A DNA stretch of 64,000 bases from the NCBI GenBank assembly GCA_015680685.1, contig MNCI01002286.1:281335-345334 (forward strand), in the 5' to 3' direction. Below the pieces are notes generated by a model, which was not told the origin of the DNA, ran no database searches, and saw only the letters and a list, made by a program, of their open reading frames with translations. Position 1 is the first letter of the stretch. Every line of letters begins with the position of its first letter. Below are positions 1 through 10,111 of the stretch, one piece after another. Origin of the DNA: Gnetum montanum (taxonomy: Eukaryota; Streptophyta; Gnetopsida; Gnetales; Gnetaceae). Both the position numbers and the translations under genes were made by a program.

Positions 1-80
1 ATTCTTGACAAATGCACCTCATAAAACTAACAAATAAACATATAAGATGGGAGAAAAAAAATATCGATTTGATAATATAC

Positions 81-941
81 CTATTTCTTTCCCTTTTTTG
101 GCGCTGAATTATGCCTTGAATTCTTTTTCTTTGATCCTTCCATGTCTGAATCAGTATCCGACGCGTCCCATTCATCTTCATTTTCTGTTACATTTTCTGC
201 ATCACTAGGATCCAAGCGTGCTGCATCCTTAGCCCAGGCCACAATTTCGTCCACTTCCGATTCTGAAATCCTCTCTTCCTTCTCATCATCATCCTCATCC
301 TCTGCTGAAACCCTAGAAACCCTAGCCTTCTGAAATTTTACGGCATCTTTCGCAGCATCCAGCAAATTCTTGATCTGTTCTTCCCCACTAAAGCCCTGCC
401 CTAGAAAACCTTTCTCAGATTCAGGCAATTCCACCTCTTGATTTCTGAAATCCGCTTCGCCTACATTAAATTGAGGTTGAGGTTGCGATTGAGACTGAGA
501 TTGAGATTGCGTTTCTTTCCTTGAAGTTGCTTTCAAAGCTGCAAAACGCATCGCTAAGTCTGAGCCTAGAATCTGCACTTCTTCATCATTCACAGAAATA
601 TGAACTGCACTTCCCTCCTTTTCTTTGCGAACTTCAACAGCCTCATCTTCTTTGGTCTTGTCTGGTCCTGAAAACGAGCTGTGTTTGGTCTGAGGAGGAG
701 CTTTGAGATTTGCGTAGCGGCGAGCGAGATCTTCGTCGAGGCCTGCTAAATCCAAGCTATGTTCCTGCGCAGGAACATCCAAATTAGAGGTTTTGGATAT
801 GGTATGCGAGTTGAGATTGAGTTGCAAAGCCTGCTCTTCTTGGTATTGCTGCAACACTTCATCCACTGCAGGACTCGCAGCGTCTTCCTTCAGAATTCTC
901 TTCCACAACTCGCTCATGGACGATGACATCGGGTTATCCAT
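81..941 (-). CDS. Acidic protein with two MIM1-like motifs (ANCHR/ESCRT-III-associated-like)
   Basis: Intact 286-codon frame from ATG at 941 to TAG at 81, with no internal stop; it is the only undamaged gene in the window. The N-terminal part contains a short helix-forming segment (SELWKRILKEDA, residues 10-21). Two copies of a D-L-A-x-R-[YF]-A-x-L-K motif lie at residues 71-80 and 128-137. This matches the shape of MIM1 motifs, which bind MIT domains of ESCRT-III-associated ATPases such as Vps4; the animal abscission-checkpoint protein ANCHR carries such motifs. A Gln/Ser/Pro tract spans residues 145-157, an acidic stretch lies near 213-223, and a helical segment (VDEIVAWAKDAARLDPS) follows. 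The C-terminus is acidic, then Lys-rich. No FYVE or other zinc finger is visible, unlike animal ANCHR, so the protein may be a divergent or partial relative. The role in membrane scission is inferred; that the gene is real is much surer than its function. Confidence 0.85.
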   Translation of the reverse strand: MDNPMSSSMSELWKRILKEDAASPAVDEVLQQYQEEQALQLNLNSHTISKTSNLDVPAQEHSLDLAGLDEDLARRYANLKAPPQTKHSSFSGPDKTKEDEAVEVRKEKEGSAVHISVNDEEVQILGSDLAMRFAALKATSRKETQSQSQSQSQPQPQFNVGEADFRNQEVELPESEKGFLGQGFSGEEQIKNLLDAAKDAVKFQKARVSRVSAEDEDDDEKEERISESEVDEIVAWAKDAARLDPSDAENVTENEDEWDASDTDSDMEGSKKKNSRHNSAPKKGKK

Positions 942-1110
942 TTTTCTTCTTCTTCTATTTCAGATCTCTGAGAGGCAAATTTCATAGAATTTCACGCGGC
1001 TACGATCCGGCTTCGAAGATAAACAGAAAGGAGCAGAAGCGCGTAAGCAAGAAACGGAAGTACGGTGGTGTAAATTACTGAGGCATGCGATTCGTGGACT
1101 CTTTACGGAG
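942..1110 (-). promoter_or_regulatory. Probable 5' leader and proximal promoter of the 81-941 gene
   Basis: Just upstream of the minus-strand start the sequence is GC-richer and keeps several CpGs, unlike the decayed repeats further right. I see no clear TATA box. The assignment rests on position and composition only. Confidence 0.4.
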
Positions 1111-1740
1111 ATGATGTTCTTCTCTTTTACATTGTTTAGAAAAATAAGATGTCAAGCATAAGCTCTTACGAGAATTAGATTAAAGCCCTCACCGTAAATT
1201 CCCCTTGTCACGGCAACATGACATCCATGCCTTGCATATCACGCCAAAGGTTAGTAACTTAGCAACTATGAGGTGAACACATAAGAGACAGAGAGATAAC
1301 ACAAAATACACAAGATACAGTATTGCTTAACTTAATAATAATACCTAACTTACTTAACTTAATAATGGGGTTACGGGTTTGATTCTACTAGGTAATACTC
1401 AATTATAAACTTATATAAAACTTGGGGTATACCTATGTTTTAATTATTTTAGGTTTCAATTATTTTGACTAAGTGATTGTATTGTGACTCTCTATATATT
1501 CTTACAACCCAATATGCAAGGAATTAGGATTACATAGTTTTCAAAGGGTATGATGGTTAAGTTAGCAAGGAATCCAAGCTACATCTCCATGCTCTTTCTC
1601 CTTCCAATCCTTATTTCAAAGACATGCTCTCTTACAAGTGTCTCTTACATATGTATATACTCATTAATTTTTGGTACTTTTATTCCAACTACATTGGACT
1701 AACTCATAGGAAGAAGCTCTTCCATTTAAAGGAAGCCACC
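1111..1740. other. Intergenic, nothing recognised
   Basis: AT-rich sequence with no coding signal in either strand. A short direct repeat (CTTAACTTAATAAT) occurs twice near 1328-1365. Confidence 0.5.
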
Positions 1741-1989
1741 ATGGACTAATTTGCTTAAGATAAAAAATAATATTAAAAAAATTCAAAGTACATTAGATCA
1801 TTGAAGAGAGAGTCTAAAGAAAAAACCCAATAGTTTCGAGGATGTCTTTTTACGTTTTTATCCTTACAATTAATCCTTAAAAACCTCCCCTCTAGGATAG
1901 GAAAAGGATTAGGCCTAGCCCTTATTCAGAAGTGCCCTTATGAGTTTTCACTTTTTGCTAAAGGGTTTCAAGAAAAAGAATACATCAAT

Positions 1990-2770
1990 AAGAGATAAAG
2001 AACAAATAGCAAATTAGCCCATGTTGGCTTCCTTTTAATGAAGGAGCTTGAGCTACTAATGCTTCTAGATTGTGTACCACTTGGAGTAGATTTGGCATCA
2101 CTACAGTTTCTTCTCTACATATGCATGATAGATAGATTATTTGGAATAAAGTTTCTAGCCTCTATGATTTCAATAGAAAGAGGAAAAAGAACTTTAAAAA
2201 ATTAATTTCTAATTTTAAGAATTTATTTAAAGTTGATAACAATTTTCATTAGGCTTTTCTAGATATTTTTTGGAAGGATGGTAGATATGTTTTTCTTAAA
2301 TTCAAAAGTTGCCTATGAGATTATTATAAAGAATGATTTTATTTATAATAAATTCAATAAGGCTTGAAAAATGCAATTATCATCGTACTCTTAGATGAGT
2401 GAAATAAAAGATATTTAGAGAGCTCCTACATTTCCTAAAGTTCATATTTTTTAATAGTGTCTTATTCATCAAGGTATTTCTATTGACACTCATCTTAAAC
2501 ATAAGAAAATTGTTTCTCCTCAATGCCCTCTTTGTAGAATTAAAGATTCAATTTCTCATGTTTTTTCAAGTGTCTTGTTACTTAGCATGCTTGGAAATAG
2601 ACATCAAGCATTTGTAACAACTTTCAACCAAGCATTAATGAAGTCATTCTTAGTGGTCACCCTACTTTATCTACTTCATTTCTTTGCATTTGGAATTGCC
2701 TTCACTCACTTATTCTTTACTCTATTTGGAAACATCAAGAGCATAACTATGACCCCTCTTTAGGTGTAAA
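1990..2770 (+). pseudogene. LINE (L1-type) 3' end remnant with zf-RVT-like segment
   Basis: A stretch around 2455-2600 reads as a His/Cys segment (HQGISIDTHLKHKKIVSPQC then PLCRIKDSISHVF). This has the spacing and wording of the zf-RVT domain found at the C-terminus of plant L1-type reverse transcriptases. Upstream, FWKDGRYVFLKF-like wording near 2270-2310 also looks like LINE ORF2, but with many stops and shifts. It is truncated on the right about 100 bp before Element 1 and is inactive. The LINE pieces at 28.9-31.5 kb are mostly on the opposite strand, so this is probably a separate copy. Confidence 0.5.
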
Positions 2771-2872
2771 ATACCAAATCCTCAAAATGTCACTTTTTAG
2801 CTACAACTTAAAAAAAAACACTCCCAATGAAAGTTTAACAATTAATTTGTTTTCTATAGTATTAATTTTTTT

Positions 2873-2877
2873 GTTTT
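2873..2877. repeat. Target-site duplication of Element 1, left copy (GTTTT)
   Basis: GTTTT lies directly before the LTR start TGATAAATCC, and the same five bases follow the LTR end at 28271-28275. A 5-bp duplication is normal for gypsy integrases and shows that everything between is one insertion plus later nested ones. Confidence 0.75.
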
Positions 2878-3087
2878 TGATAAATCCAAATTTTAAGGTC
2901 ATATGACATCGTAGCAACGATGTCATTGATCCAATGTCGCTTCATACACTATGTCATCGTTGATACGATGTCTCGGGATGTGTGCAACCTTATAAATATG
3001 ACACTTGGGTGCACGATCTGATAACTTTTCATTCCATACCTTATCAAAACTCTTATAGTTTTGTTACGTAGCTTTAGCAATAGAAGT

Positions 3088-3972
3088 TGATGAGACGCGG
3101 TATGCACAAGCCGCGATATCGCGTCGTCCCCTGCGATATCGCGGTCTGCCGCCAAATCTATAAATAAGAGGCGGCACTCCCCTCATTTGGAATCATAGGC
3201 TAGAAGTAGCGAAGCTCTGGCAGATTGATCACCCCAGAGATAGAATATTTTCCATGTGCCCGCAGTAGGAGTCCCCCAAGTGAATGGTTCTTTATTCGAG
3301 TAGCTTTGTACCTGAACGCAAGTTGTGTATGGCAATAAAGACGAGCTTTGTGGATAAACCTTGCAGTACATGGATAGGTTTTATTTCATGTTATTTCTTA
3401 CCTGTTGTTAGCGTGGCATGAGTACAACTTGGTTACGAGCATTGACAAATGTGTACGGCTAACCAAGGAATNNNNNNNNNNNNNNNNNNNNNNNNNNNNN
3501 NNNNNNNNNNNNNNNNNNNNNNNNNNNNNNNNNNNNNNNNNNNNNNNNNNNNNNNNNNNNNNNNNNNNNNNNNNNNNNNNNNNNNNNNNNNNNNNNNNNN
3601 NNNNNNNNNNNNNNNNNNNNNNNNNNNNNNNNNNNNNNNNNNNNNNNNNNNNNNNNNNNNNNNNNNNNNNNNNNNNNNNNNNNNNNNNNNNNNNNNNNNN
3701 NNNNNNNNNNNNNNNNNNNNNNNNNNNNNNNNNNNNNNNNNNNNNNNNNNNNNNNNNNNNNNNNNNNNNNNNNNNNNNNNNNNNNNNNNNNNNNNNNNNN
3801 NNNNNNNNNNNNNNNNNNNNNNNNNNNNNNNNNNNNNNNNNNNNNNNNNNNNNNNNNNNNNNNNNNNNNNNNNNNNNNNNNNNNNNNNNNNNNNNNNNNN
3901 NNNNNNNNNNNNNNNNNNNNNNNNNNNNNNNNNNNNNNNNNNNNNNNNNNNNNNNNNNNNNNNNNNNNNNNN
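3088..3972 (+). repeat. LTR F: young LTR of the A/B/E family inserted in Element 1's 5' LTR; right part lies in the gap
   Basis: It begins TGATGAGACGCGG immediately after 'tagaagt', where the Element 1 copy at 13.3 kb continues without interruption. It is plus-oriented. It has two GATATC palindromes (CGCGATATCGCG at 3112-3123 and GCGATATCGC at 3133-3142), a TATA box TATAAATA at 3159-3166, and the R-region pair TCTTTATT (3289-3296) and AATAAAGA (3334-3341). It keeps far more CpGs than its relatives, so it is the youngest-looking LTR here. After the gap the sequence is Element 1 again, so F ends inside the gap. A solo LTR of about 850 bp would fit; a whole element collapsed in the gap cannot be excluded. 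Confidence 0.65.
3472..3972. other. Assembly gap (501 N)
   Basis: Run of N. The apparent open frames crossing it are artefacts. The gap hides the right end of LTR F, its target duplication and about 50 bases of Element 1's LTR. Confidence 0.99.
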
Positions 3973-4595
3973 AAATTGTACTTGGGCATAATATGTGCAC
4001 AAAAATAAAGATCGAGATTACTTCACATCATTGTAGCATCCACTTAGTGTTTACTATTTTTACTTAGAATAATGTTTCTTGTTTTCTAGCTTAATGTTTT
4101 ACTTTTTCAAAGCACTTTATTTTTTCTCATTTATAATAAGCAGAATGAGTACGACTTATTTCAAGCACTTAAGTGTAATCATTTGGTAAACCTAGTAGCA
4201 TGATTGCTTGGTATGCCTAGTAGCATAACACTTGGTAGCCAAGTAGTAGTTACATGAAGCCTAAGGTGTGTATCGGAAATCAAGAAGAAATACTCATCGC
4301 ATAGGCTAGAGTAGATTTACTTACTTGTAATTCCTTAGACTTAAATTCAATTTCATTCTCATTCACATTTATGGCTATGAGTAAAAAGGTTCTAGCAACA
4401 TCATCTAGCATACGCCTCATAGTGAGCTAAACCATATGCTTAGATTTCACTAGCTCTATGTGGGAAGAAAATAGCCTTGAACTTCAACTCAATTGATAGC
4501 ATAATAACATTGGCCATCCACAGATTACCATCAGGTCACATGTGAATACTCGTGACTTGTATGGTTGGGTATTGGATTGCTCCACTGCTTATCAT

Positions 4596-4613
4596 TGGTG
4601 CTATTACTAGGGA
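4596..4613 (+). promoter_or_regulatory. Primer binding site of Element 1 (tRNA-Asp type)
   Basis: TGGTGCTATTACTAGGGA starts two bases after the LTR end. It differs from the complement of the plant tRNA-Asp 3' end (TGGCGCCGTTGCCGGGGA) only by transitions. Confidence 0.7.
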
Positions 4614-4735
4614 TAGTCAATGTATGCTAAGTAGTTGATTTTATAAAGTTTGTTGTATTCAAAATTAAAAAGCTAAATCACATAACCTTTAACAACTTTG
4701 ATAACACACAGTTGAGAAAGTGTCATAGTCACAAC

Positions 4736-7100
4736 ATGGCTTTACTTAAAGACAAATCATCACTTGCCAAAGAACTGAAACAAGGCAATGATAGAACTAG
4801 TGATGAAGAAGACTGGGGCATGCCCATGCAAACAAGAATATCATACACTCATAATGATCCTTACTACCGAAACTTTACTTTCATCTTTTACCAAGATGGA
4901 CAAATGACATGGAGAGACATACAGGGTAACATAGTTCTACCTCTAAAATGTTTAGCACTTAGCATGCTTCAAACAACCTTAAGGCAAATGAATTTGAACA
5001 ATGTACAAGAAGGGTATCATGTGACCAAACACATGACAAGACCCTATCAACCCACCAAGGCATATATGAAGAGAGATGCTGCTATGGAGATTAAACATGC
5101 ATACAACAAAGGAAAGTAGGTTAACTCTCCATTTTTCCTAGAAGAACTTAATGGTGATGTGTTTATCACAAAAAAACTCCACTAGAATCATGAGGATCCT
5201 TCTCAAACACCTATCACTTGACTTGAAGAACCTGTCACAGTTTAATTACATTCTACCCTAGCAAAGACACCTAGAAGGGAGGCAATAGACTCCAAGTATA
5301 GGCAAAACTAAAGGCCAAGAGTTTTTGCTGAATCCCACAAGGAGGAATGCCAGAGTCATTGAGGGAGGCTAAGCTGGCATCATTTTCCCACTACCCCATC
5401 TTTATCCTCATGATCATTAGTGAACTCTAATAGGAGGACACATAGGTATTGAGACCATGATAGGGAAGAATGAAGAACTCATGATTGTTATGACCTTTAC
5501 TTGGGATACTCTAATAAAGAAGATAAAGACCATGAACTAAGAAGGCATAGGGATAGAAGAGAGGATTGAGAGGTATGAGCATTATAGGGGACATTGCTAC
5601 AATAGAGCTCATGAACTTGATCACAATGATGAACCCCTATCAGCAACCCACAGTATGATGAATATATAAGAATCTGTTTATATACCAACTAGGCACGTTA
5701 AGGACAACTACATCAAACAACTAAACATGAATAACATGCCAAGATTTGAGGGTGGTTACAATGTTGATCCTTAACATCATCTTCAAGAATTCCATGATGC
5801 TTATATCCTACAATATATATAAAGTGAATGGCAAAAATTGAAGTTGTTTCCAAGGACACTTGTGAAAGAAGCAAAAAGCTGGTACAGATCACTTGAACCA
5901 AAATCAATTAGGAGGTGGAGTACCATGCTAGAGATTTTCAATGAGAAATATCAAACTTATTCCCAAGTGTCCAATCTATAAAAAAAATCCAAGGATGGAA
6001 ACAAGGAACCCATGAATCACTTGATGCAGCAATGGGCCAATATTATTCATTGTTGCATAGGTGCCTAGGTCATGAATTTTCTCAAGGGGAGCAATTGAGA
6101 CACATTATTGATGGAATTTGAAATAAGACTAGGGAGACCCTTAGGGTTTATGCCTATGGCCAATTATCTGAGATGTCTGTCCATTAGGTTAATCGATTTA
6201 GTGGTCAATGAAGAGGGTAAATTAAGAAAAAAGGAATTGGTAGAAGAATACAACAGAGATCCATCCATCCGGAAAAGGGATGCAAGAGTTTGTGACCCAC
6301 AAGAAGAAGAGACCTTGGACCAAGTGATTTAGAAAAAGACTCTACCCGTTCAAAAAGCTATCATTGACATAGCAACTAAGGTAGAGAAGATATGGGATTT
6401 GGTTGATAAGAAGTTTGCAACAACTTTAAAGATTATGGAGGAACAAATTGAGCATGCCTTTGTTAAAGGCAAATACAAGAAAAAGAAGAGAGATTTTAGA
6501 TGAAAAGGAAAAGTGGCCTTAGTGGTTGAATGTTCAGAAACAAGCTTCAAAGATGAGAAAGGATGTGCTGTATGCCAATACGAATATTCCAAAAAAATTT
6601 GTCCTGTAATCATACACTTACAAGAAATGGGGTTATATGCACTCAACCCCACTTTTATTAGGAAATAGATGCCCAAAAAGTTGCCTTACCCTTAAGGTAA
6701 CTATAGGTAAGCCTTCCAACCGACGTACTATCCTAGAAGAGCCTACCCATAGCCACAGGAGCAATATCATCAATATTGGCAACAATCCCAATCATGGTCC
6801 ATGCCACCACTACATCAATAGTACCCATATTGGCAACTAGACCCATATGGATACTATGTGCAATGTCCAATCTCTTTCGGAAATGCAGCCATTTGAGCTT
6901 CACAGCTAGATATCATAGACCAATACCACCAAAGACAAGCTCAAAATCATACATGCATCCTCAAGTAGTTAGTTCCTTAAATCAACATCCCAATCCTTTA
7001 CCACTAGTGCCACCTCCTATAATGCAGAGGGAACTACCATCTCAACCATAACAAAAAAATGCAACTAAGGTAGTGAATATATAAATAGATGATCATACCA
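4736..7100 (+). pseudogene. gag: Element 1 gag remnant
   Basis: The first part (4736-5119, open for about 127 codons) holds the conserved N-terminal block also seen in Elements A and C: NFTFI, then a glutamine/aspartate step (YQDGQMTW), then LPL..LALSML. The central gag core follows near 5740-5910 (MPRFEGGYN, then HDAY, then LVKEAKSWY), and an alpha-helical segment lies near 6110-6330. A zinc-knuckle position reading CAVCQYEYSKKIC is near 6565-6605, with His replaced by Tyr. It is broken by many stops, several of them TAG or TGA where Gln or Arg stands in the relatives. As in the other copies, gag and protease are contiguous and were probably made as one polyprotein. Confidence 0.7.
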
Positions 7101-7239
7101 ACAACACTAAATGTAAATCAAAGAAACATCCTTTCTTTAGGACAAGCCGAGAAAAGGTTGGTAGGGTTAGAACTTCATTGAGACAAATCTTTCCTACAAG
7201 AGATCTCCAACCAACATCATGCTTTTGCAAACACAGAAT

Positions 7240-8182
7240 TAAAAATTAAAAACTGTCATGCTTACAAAGATAGTATCAGATTGGATCAAGGCAGGAACAC
7301 TTCCCAAGAAAAGAATGGATCTAGTAGTTCCTTTCATTTATTTATGAGTAGATGAAAATCTACCATGCAAGGCTCTACTAGATTTAGGTTCTGAAGTAAA
7401 CTTGATATCTCTAGAAACATACAAAGCATGGAACCTACCAACCTTAAAAAGTGCAACATCCAGTTAGAGCTTACAAATCAATCTGTCACCATTCCTTTCA
7501 GATAGATAGAAGATGTGGTAACCACTCTTAATAGTGGTCTAATCTAGCAAACTTTCTGGTAATTGACATGAAGAATAATGACAAGGAAATTCCTATTATA
7601 ATGAGGAAAGCATGGCTTAGCACTATGGAAGCTAAGTTAAGCATGAGAGACCTATCTCTCAACATTTCTAAGGAAGATAAGCATAGAGTCGTACATACAC
7701 AAAGGATTCCATGCATTACCAATGATATAGAAGGATGCAATTGTGGGTAGACACCTAAAAATGTCAACATGATCAGTACATGAGCCCATAACTGATGTGA
7801 GAAACAAGTATATGGACATAACTAAGCATGGGTCACTAAAATAGAACACACCTAGTGGCTACAAACCAAGAATTTAAAATTGTTCAAAACATGCATGGAA
7901 TAATCTGAACCACTCATTAACTGCTCTTCTAAGAAAATGACCCCAACTAAGAACTTATAGATGAAAATATTGCACCATAATTATACACCAATAAAAAGAG
8001 GAAATAAGGACTTAGATGATCAAAATTCAATTACCATAAATATTATATGGGACGATAACCAAAAAATTAAATCATTGAAGATGGTAAGTAAGAAACCTCA
8101 AGTGTATGATTTAGGGGATTTAGGATCCATTTTCCATACACTCGTCCATGAGTTCAGTCATGGGGGAGATGCCTTATCCTAA
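7240..8182 (+). pseudogene. Element 1 protease remnant joined to a short pol tail; RT, RNase H and integrase absent
   Basis: ALLDLGSEVNLIS near 7370-7405 is a retroviral-type aspartic protease active site in the D-L-G form common in plant gypsy elements. The downstream MRKAWLSTMEAKLSMRDLSL block (about 7600-7660) matches Element C's protease at 35680-35740. After the start of the PR-RT linker (near 7790-7890) the sequence jumps to a unique stretch. It then reaches HEFSHGGDALS and a stop at about 8150-8182, the same type of ending as pol in Element A (SRGGDG). About 3 kb of pol is missing. Confidence 0.6.
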
Positions 8183-10111
8183 TCTAGGAATTAATAAGTG
8201 TTTTTCAAATTTTTTATTTTACAATTATTTTTGTTTTCTAATTTCTTAATACTTTTCCACATTTCTTACCAATTTTCACATTCTTTAATATCTTCTTATT
8301 CTTTTACACTTTTTCATTTCTTAAATTTTTGATATTCTTCGATATTTTCTAATTCTTTGATAATATTTCATTCTTACTATCTTTGCAAATTCTTGCTATC
8401 TTTTACAATTTTTTATATACTTTGCTATTATTTTTACTTGTACATATTTTTTTTTCAATTTCCAATAAAACACATCGAATAAGGTAAAATGTAGTGCAAT
8501 AAGGTGAAGATTTCTCTATGTCATTAGGTCATAAGGAACTAATTATTTGTACAGTGAGACCACAACATCCATCCATCCATTCCAAGTGATAAGAGGTTCT
8601 TACCATGGCCATAATGATATTCTTTTCCTAATAAAACTAAGAATAAACTTGTGATCATTACGCTTGGACAGAAAAGTGAAGAACTAAGTGGGAATGTGAA
8701 GGGTGTAACATCAAGGGGATTTGTGGAATCTCTTGGATCACTGTTGTATGTTTTATCATGTTGCTAAGGTTGTAATAATATCCTTGTAGATCTAACGAGA
8801 AATGGGAGTAAGAGTACAATAAGTGTGATCTTACCATCTCACTAGAAATACATGTTATCCATGCCTGAATATAGTCCTCTAGTAAGGTCAACATAGTCAA
8901 AATAATAATAAAATACATGAATGAAATACATTTCTAGGAATCCCACTAGAAAGACATGTTACCCATGCCTGAAGGTAAGCGACTTCTCAAAAATTTCAAA
9001 AAAGTAAAAAATGCAATGAATAAACTCCTCCCTTGGACAAAATGCTAAGTGACGCTACTCATTGCAATGGTGATAGTCTTATGGTTGTGAATATAAGAGG
9101 TGAAACAATGTGATATCATTGGATGTGGTTTGTACTTGGTTTTAATCTTGGACAAATAGGCTAACGATTACTTTAACACTAATAAAACACAAGAATTCAT
9201 TATGCCCTATGGTAAGATACCTCACGTATTGATTCTTTGCAATCCTTTCTATGATCCATCTCACCTCACTATATATTTAATTATAACTTGTGGTTTTTTA
9301 TGATAGCATAATTTTCCCAACCTAGTGATACTAATATGTGTGTTTTGCTAAATAGGTATGCATTACATTCAACTCCTTGAGTGCCTAAGGACACTTTTAG
9401 GCATGGTTATACAAGGGCATTAAGGGCTGGAGCCTACTTTGGGGAGGATCCACTTGTATAACTATTGTATCTTATACCTGGCAAGTAATCCTACATCTTC
9501 TTGTGCCTTCCAAAATACTGAACAACTCAATAAGAACTTCCATGATCATCTTGTAATCTATTCAAACAATAAAACTTCATTACCCATCTCTTATCCATCC
9601 AAACCACTTAATAAACTTTCATAGCCTAATATTCTTTCTGTATGATCTTTAAATGACTATTTTTTATAAATAGAGCATCATATCAACTCCAAGACCCTCT
9701 AGGAATGCTTACTATCTTCCTATCCTTCAATTTGACTCATTTTTTTCCAACAAAAATTAAATATGCAAATTAAAAATTTTTGCAGTAATGTCATTGATAC
9801 AATGTACAAGGCCCTCATATGTTGTTGCTAGCACATGAATAAACTTAGTACATTTAAGCCAAATAAGTTTAATAAACTCTCCTAATAGCCCATTCCAATC
9901 AATTCTAAGGTACTATGAGCAAAAGATATAATAAGTGAGAGGTTACAAAAACTAAAGACATAACATTCAAAGGGTTTCTTTTTGGACTTTTCTCTAACTT
10001 TGTAATAATAGTAAAGTAAGCACTTGATTTAACAAAAGGAATGAGTAAGAAAAATACTTATACAAAAATAATATAAACATTTTATTAATCTTCAACCCTT
10101 ATTAATTATAA
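8183..10111 (+). other. Element 1 post-pol noncoding region with conserved modules M1 and M2
   Basis: There is no protein signal. A T-rich tract with recurring TTTTACA/TTTCACA wording (8190-8470) opens it, as in Elements A, B and C. Module M1 (CACTAGAAAGACATGTTACC at 8944, running to GCCTGAAGG) is present, with a second, more worn copy at 8840-8869. Module M2 (CTACTTTGGGGAGGATCCAC at 9434, preceded by CAAGGGCATTAAGGG) lies about 490 bases further on. Both modules recur in order in A, B and C. Confidence 0.6.

Larger units (their letters stand above)
2878..4594 (+). repeat. 5' LTR of Element 1, interrupted by LTR F and a gap
   Basis: Starts TGATAAATCC and ends GCTTATCA. The first about 210 bases match the 3' copy that starts at 13109, and the part after the gap matches 27731-28270. 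U3 carries an inverted repeat, GACATCGT-AGCA-ACGATGTC, at 2905-2924 and a TATA box (CTATAAATATG in the 3' copy near 13231). The 'TTGGTAxxCCxAGTAG' motif of the U5 region appears three times at about 4182-4249. Confidence 0.8.

Noticed and set aside
142-333. Ser-rich frame on the plus strand
   Set aside because: Shadow of the acidic tail of the minus-strand gene.
3398-4067. Long open frames on both strands across 3472-3972
   Set aside because: They consist almost entirely of N and are artefacts of the gap.
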